Below the pieces are notes generated by a model. The model had not been told where the DNA came from. It worked only from the letters and a program-made list of their open reading frames with translations, and searched no databases. Of a stretch of DNA of 64,000 bases, positions 62,326-64,000 are shown in pieces. How positions within the stretch are numbered: position 1 is the stretch's first letter; every line of letters starts with the position of its first letter. The translations under genes were made by a program, and so were the position numbers. The stretch is taken from assembly GCA_041484195.1 (NCBI GenBank), contig JBGPHC010000004.1, positions 1 through 64,000 of the forward strand, written 5' to 3'. The stretch is from PSRI01 sp041484195. Its GTDB lineage: Bacteria > Bacteroidota > Bacteroidia > Chitinophagales > Chitinophagaceae.

Positions 62326-63135
62326 TCAGGAACGGGATAGCGAGAGCTTTTGGCCGGTAAATCTTACCATATCCTTATAGAAATGGCTCCTGTCATAATA
62401 TCCATGGTCGTAAGGGGAAAATGATTCTTTGCTTGCAACATAAGCGGTTAATGCCGCCCTGGCCCTGATGATGCCAAAATACCATTTTGGCGGAGCTCCT
62501 ACCAAACCCTTAAAATACCTGTAAAGAGTCTTGTCGGTCAATGCCATTTCAGTTGCCAACTGGCTATTACTGGGGGCCATATTAGCGAGGCTGTACATAG
62601 TAATAGCATCCTGGAATTTATTGTACATGTGATTCTTAGCAAATTTTATATCCAAAAGGCCCAGGAAATAGTCCTGAAGAAAAATCACTCTGTCTTCAAA
62701 ACAAGACATATTCTTCAGCTTCTTGATTATTCCGGCAGGAATGATGTTACTCAGGTCTATCACATCACTTCCAATCCTTGTTTGCCCAATACCAAAAACG
62801 GCTTCAAATCCGCCAGGATAAAACTTAACCGTAAATATATTATCAGTCGGCAGGTTTCTCCTCTCTACAATTTCGTTTCTGAGCAACAGTATATCTGTAT
62901 TTTCACCGATAAGATGACATTCCCTTCCGTTCACCAAATGGTAGGGGGAACCAAGATTTATCCAAATAGTGGGTGTATAGCTTGGAAAAAGTTTTACCGT
63001 AAATTCTTTTGTTTTGATAAAATGTTTGGTGGCATCCAAAGAAGTCTCAGAAAAGAATTCTATATAGCCCGCAAGTTCCCGGCAGGGATCACGAAACAGG
63101 TATAACTTTCTGATATCATCAAAAATTTCTACCAT
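62326..63135 (-). CDS. AraC-family transcriptional regulator
   Basis: The 269-residue protein has an N-terminal sensor half of the DUF6597 type (CRELAGYIEFFSE, PTIWINLGSPY, FTVKFYPGGFEAVFG). A C-terminal AraC helix-turn-helix pair follows: SNSQLATEMALTDKTLYRYF, VGAPPKWYFGIIRARAAL and YYDRSHFYKDMVRFTGQ. It probably regulates the adjacent hydrolase gene or its own operon. Its ligand is unknown. Confidence 0.87.
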   Translation of the reverse strand: MVEIFDDIRKLYLFRDPCRELAGYIEFFSETSLDATKHFIKTKEFTVKLFPSYTPTIWINLGSPYHLVNGRECHLIGENTDILLLRNEIVERRNLPTDNIFTVKFYPGGFEAVFGIGQTRIGSDVIDLSNIIPAGIIKKLKNMSCFEDRVIFLQDYFLGLLDIKFAKNHMYNKFQDAITMYSLANMAPSNSQLATEMALTDKTLYRYFKGLVGAPPKWYFGIIRARAALTAYVASKESFSPYDHGYYDRSHFYKDMVRFTGQKLSLSRS

Positions 63136-63512
63136 TTTTTTCCAGGAACTTTGTCATAAATTTCCCGGATTTTCATATAGATCCAATGAAATATTGGATC
63201 AGCGGTAACCAAAACTCCGGTTATCTGGCCAGCTAATCCTCAAAATATTTTACAATTCTCCGCTACTGATTATTTTTTTGAAAGACCATTTATGAAAGAT
63301 ATCATGCGCTTGTCGGATTGCTTAACGCGAGTGTGGGCCGCACGGTATGTATGAGCGGATACCCCCGGCGCGAACCTTTACAACAAAGAAGGTTTGCCGG
63401 CCTTCCCGCTCAGGACTAATGAATAGAATTGTATTCCATTTCCAATTCAAAATGAAATTCCCAAAAAAATATTATATTTAGTTTGATTCACCGCAGATCA
63501 AAATCTCATCAC
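63136..63512. other. Intergenic stretch with one imperfect inverted repeat
   Basis: TTGGATCAGCGG (63191-63202) and CAGCTAATCC (63228-63237) flank an internal inverted repeat, GGTAACC with GGTTATC. The outer parts resemble the dispersed repeat, so this may be a diverged copy. A short pyrimidine/purine inverted pair near 63376-63408 could form a hairpin. Nothing else is recognisable. Confidence 0.35.
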
Positions 63513-64000
63513 ATGCAATTCGCCTTACTTACTGTAAGTTATTCGGGGCTATTTTATAAAGGACCGGCATTAAGCCTGGAGCAGCAAATCCACCGTGCCA
63601 AAGAACTGGGATTTGATGCACTGGCAATCGAAACCAAACGTCCCGTCGCCTCTCCCCTCGATCTGAGCAAAAAGGATCGTATTCGAATTCAAAATCTGGC
63701 CGCTGATGAAGGCATCGCAATCTGCGCCATTGAAAGTATGTCCAATTTCGCAGGACGGTATATGGAAGAGCGTGAAAACAATCTCGCAATGATGCGTTCC
63801 GTGCTGGAGCTTGCAAGTGATCTTAATGTGGATTTGGTAAAAATATTCGCTGCCTGGCCTGGTATCGTCAATGATGAAGAGGAGATTGCGGTCTATGCAC
63901 CCTATGAAAGAGGCAATTATTACAAGCGGCCATTTCCAACGGAGCTTCGCAAGTGGAATCGTTGCGTGGAAGGCATTCGTGAAGTAGCCGGGCTGGCTGC
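63513..64000 (+). CDS. Sugar phosphate isomerase/epimerase, 3' end outside the window
   Basis: From the ATG at 63513 the frame is open to the window edge (162 codons). It encodes MQFALLTVSYSGLFYKGPAL, then HRAKELGFDALAIET, AICAIESMSNFAGR and ELASDLNVDLVKIFAAWPG, typical of the xylose-isomerase-like TIM barrel (AP endonuclease 2 family). It has no signal peptide and should act on a sugar or sugar derivative in the cytoplasm. It may start another sugar operon to the right. Confidence 0.75.
   Translation, partial: MQFALLTVSYSGLFYKGPALSLEQQIHRAKELGFDALAIETKRPVASPLDLSKKDRIRIQNLAADEGIAICAIESMSNFAGRYMEERENNLAMMRSVLELASDLNVDLVKIFAAWPGIVNDEEEIAVYAPYERGNYYKRPFPTELRKWNRCVEGIREVAGLA

Overview
The window looks like chromosomal DNA of a Bacteroidota bacterium, probably near Chitinophagaceae/Sphingobacteriia. 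The grounds are a SusC/SusD pair, Bacteroidota-type promoter boxes (TAnnTTTG), AT-rich intergenic DNA, few Shine-Dalgarno sequences, and Bacteroidota-type proteins such as an HYC_CC_PP-like protein and a DUF892 protein. No rRNA, tRNA, CRISPR array or phage module was found.

Region 1 (1-27,210) is a nutrient-acquisition locus. On the + strand lie two tandem glycosidase-like paralogues (the first cut by the window edge), a PVC-type cytochrome c/dehydrogenase lipoprotein and a PIG-L-type deacetylase. On the - strand, starting from susC/susD, lie a PhyH-type dioxygenase, an MFS sugar porter, a GSA-aminomutase-like class III aminotransferase, an enolase-superfamily sugar-acid dehydratase, two SDR dehydrogenases, two ceramidase-like proteins and an SMP-30 lactonase. 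A dead IS4-type element sits inside this series. An 86-bp promoter/operator module is present almost identically upstream of susC and of the PVC protein. A diverged copy lies upstream of the aminotransferase, with the same 57-bp spacing to a TAnnTTTG box. The locus therefore appears to be one regulon for uptake and oxidation of an unidentified glycoside or sugar acid.

Region 2 (27.7-59 kb) is a stress/dormancy island. It holds an LEA-like protein, a PEBP protein, an erythromycin-esterase-like protein, DUF892, an alpha/beta hydrolase, a phosphoribosyltransferase, Zn-alcohol dehydrogenase, cysQ, a P-loop kinase plus an APH-like kinase, a complete pyruvate-dehydrogenase-type E1/E2 set with an ACP and acetyl-CoA synthetase, two nitroreductases, a methyltransferase, a B12-dependent ribonucleotide reductase, a BaeRF protein, FtsH, Hsp20, DUF2267, a CDP-alcohol phosphatidyltransferase, and a PAS histidine kinase with a response regulator fused to a Crp/Fnr domain. 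The protein families closely match the Mycobacterium tuberculosis DosR dormancy regulon.

The main discovery is in the non-coding DNA of region 2. At least nine promoters carry FNR-like boxes (TGA-N6-TCA). In most there are two boxes exactly 22 bp apart, with the proximal one centred 29.5 bp before a TAnnTTTG-like -7 box, which places it near -41.5. The natural candidate regulator is the receiver-Crp protein encoded in the island, whose own operon carries the same boxes. I propose a two-component, Crp-effector 'dormancy' regulon.

Region 3 (59-64 kb) has two small secreted proteins, a family of dispersed ~50-bp repeats, an S33-type hydrolase, an AraC regulator and the start of a sugar isomerase/epimerase. 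Decay is visible in several places: two dead IS elements, ochre stops inside cysQ and a META-domain gene, and a stranded signal peptide.
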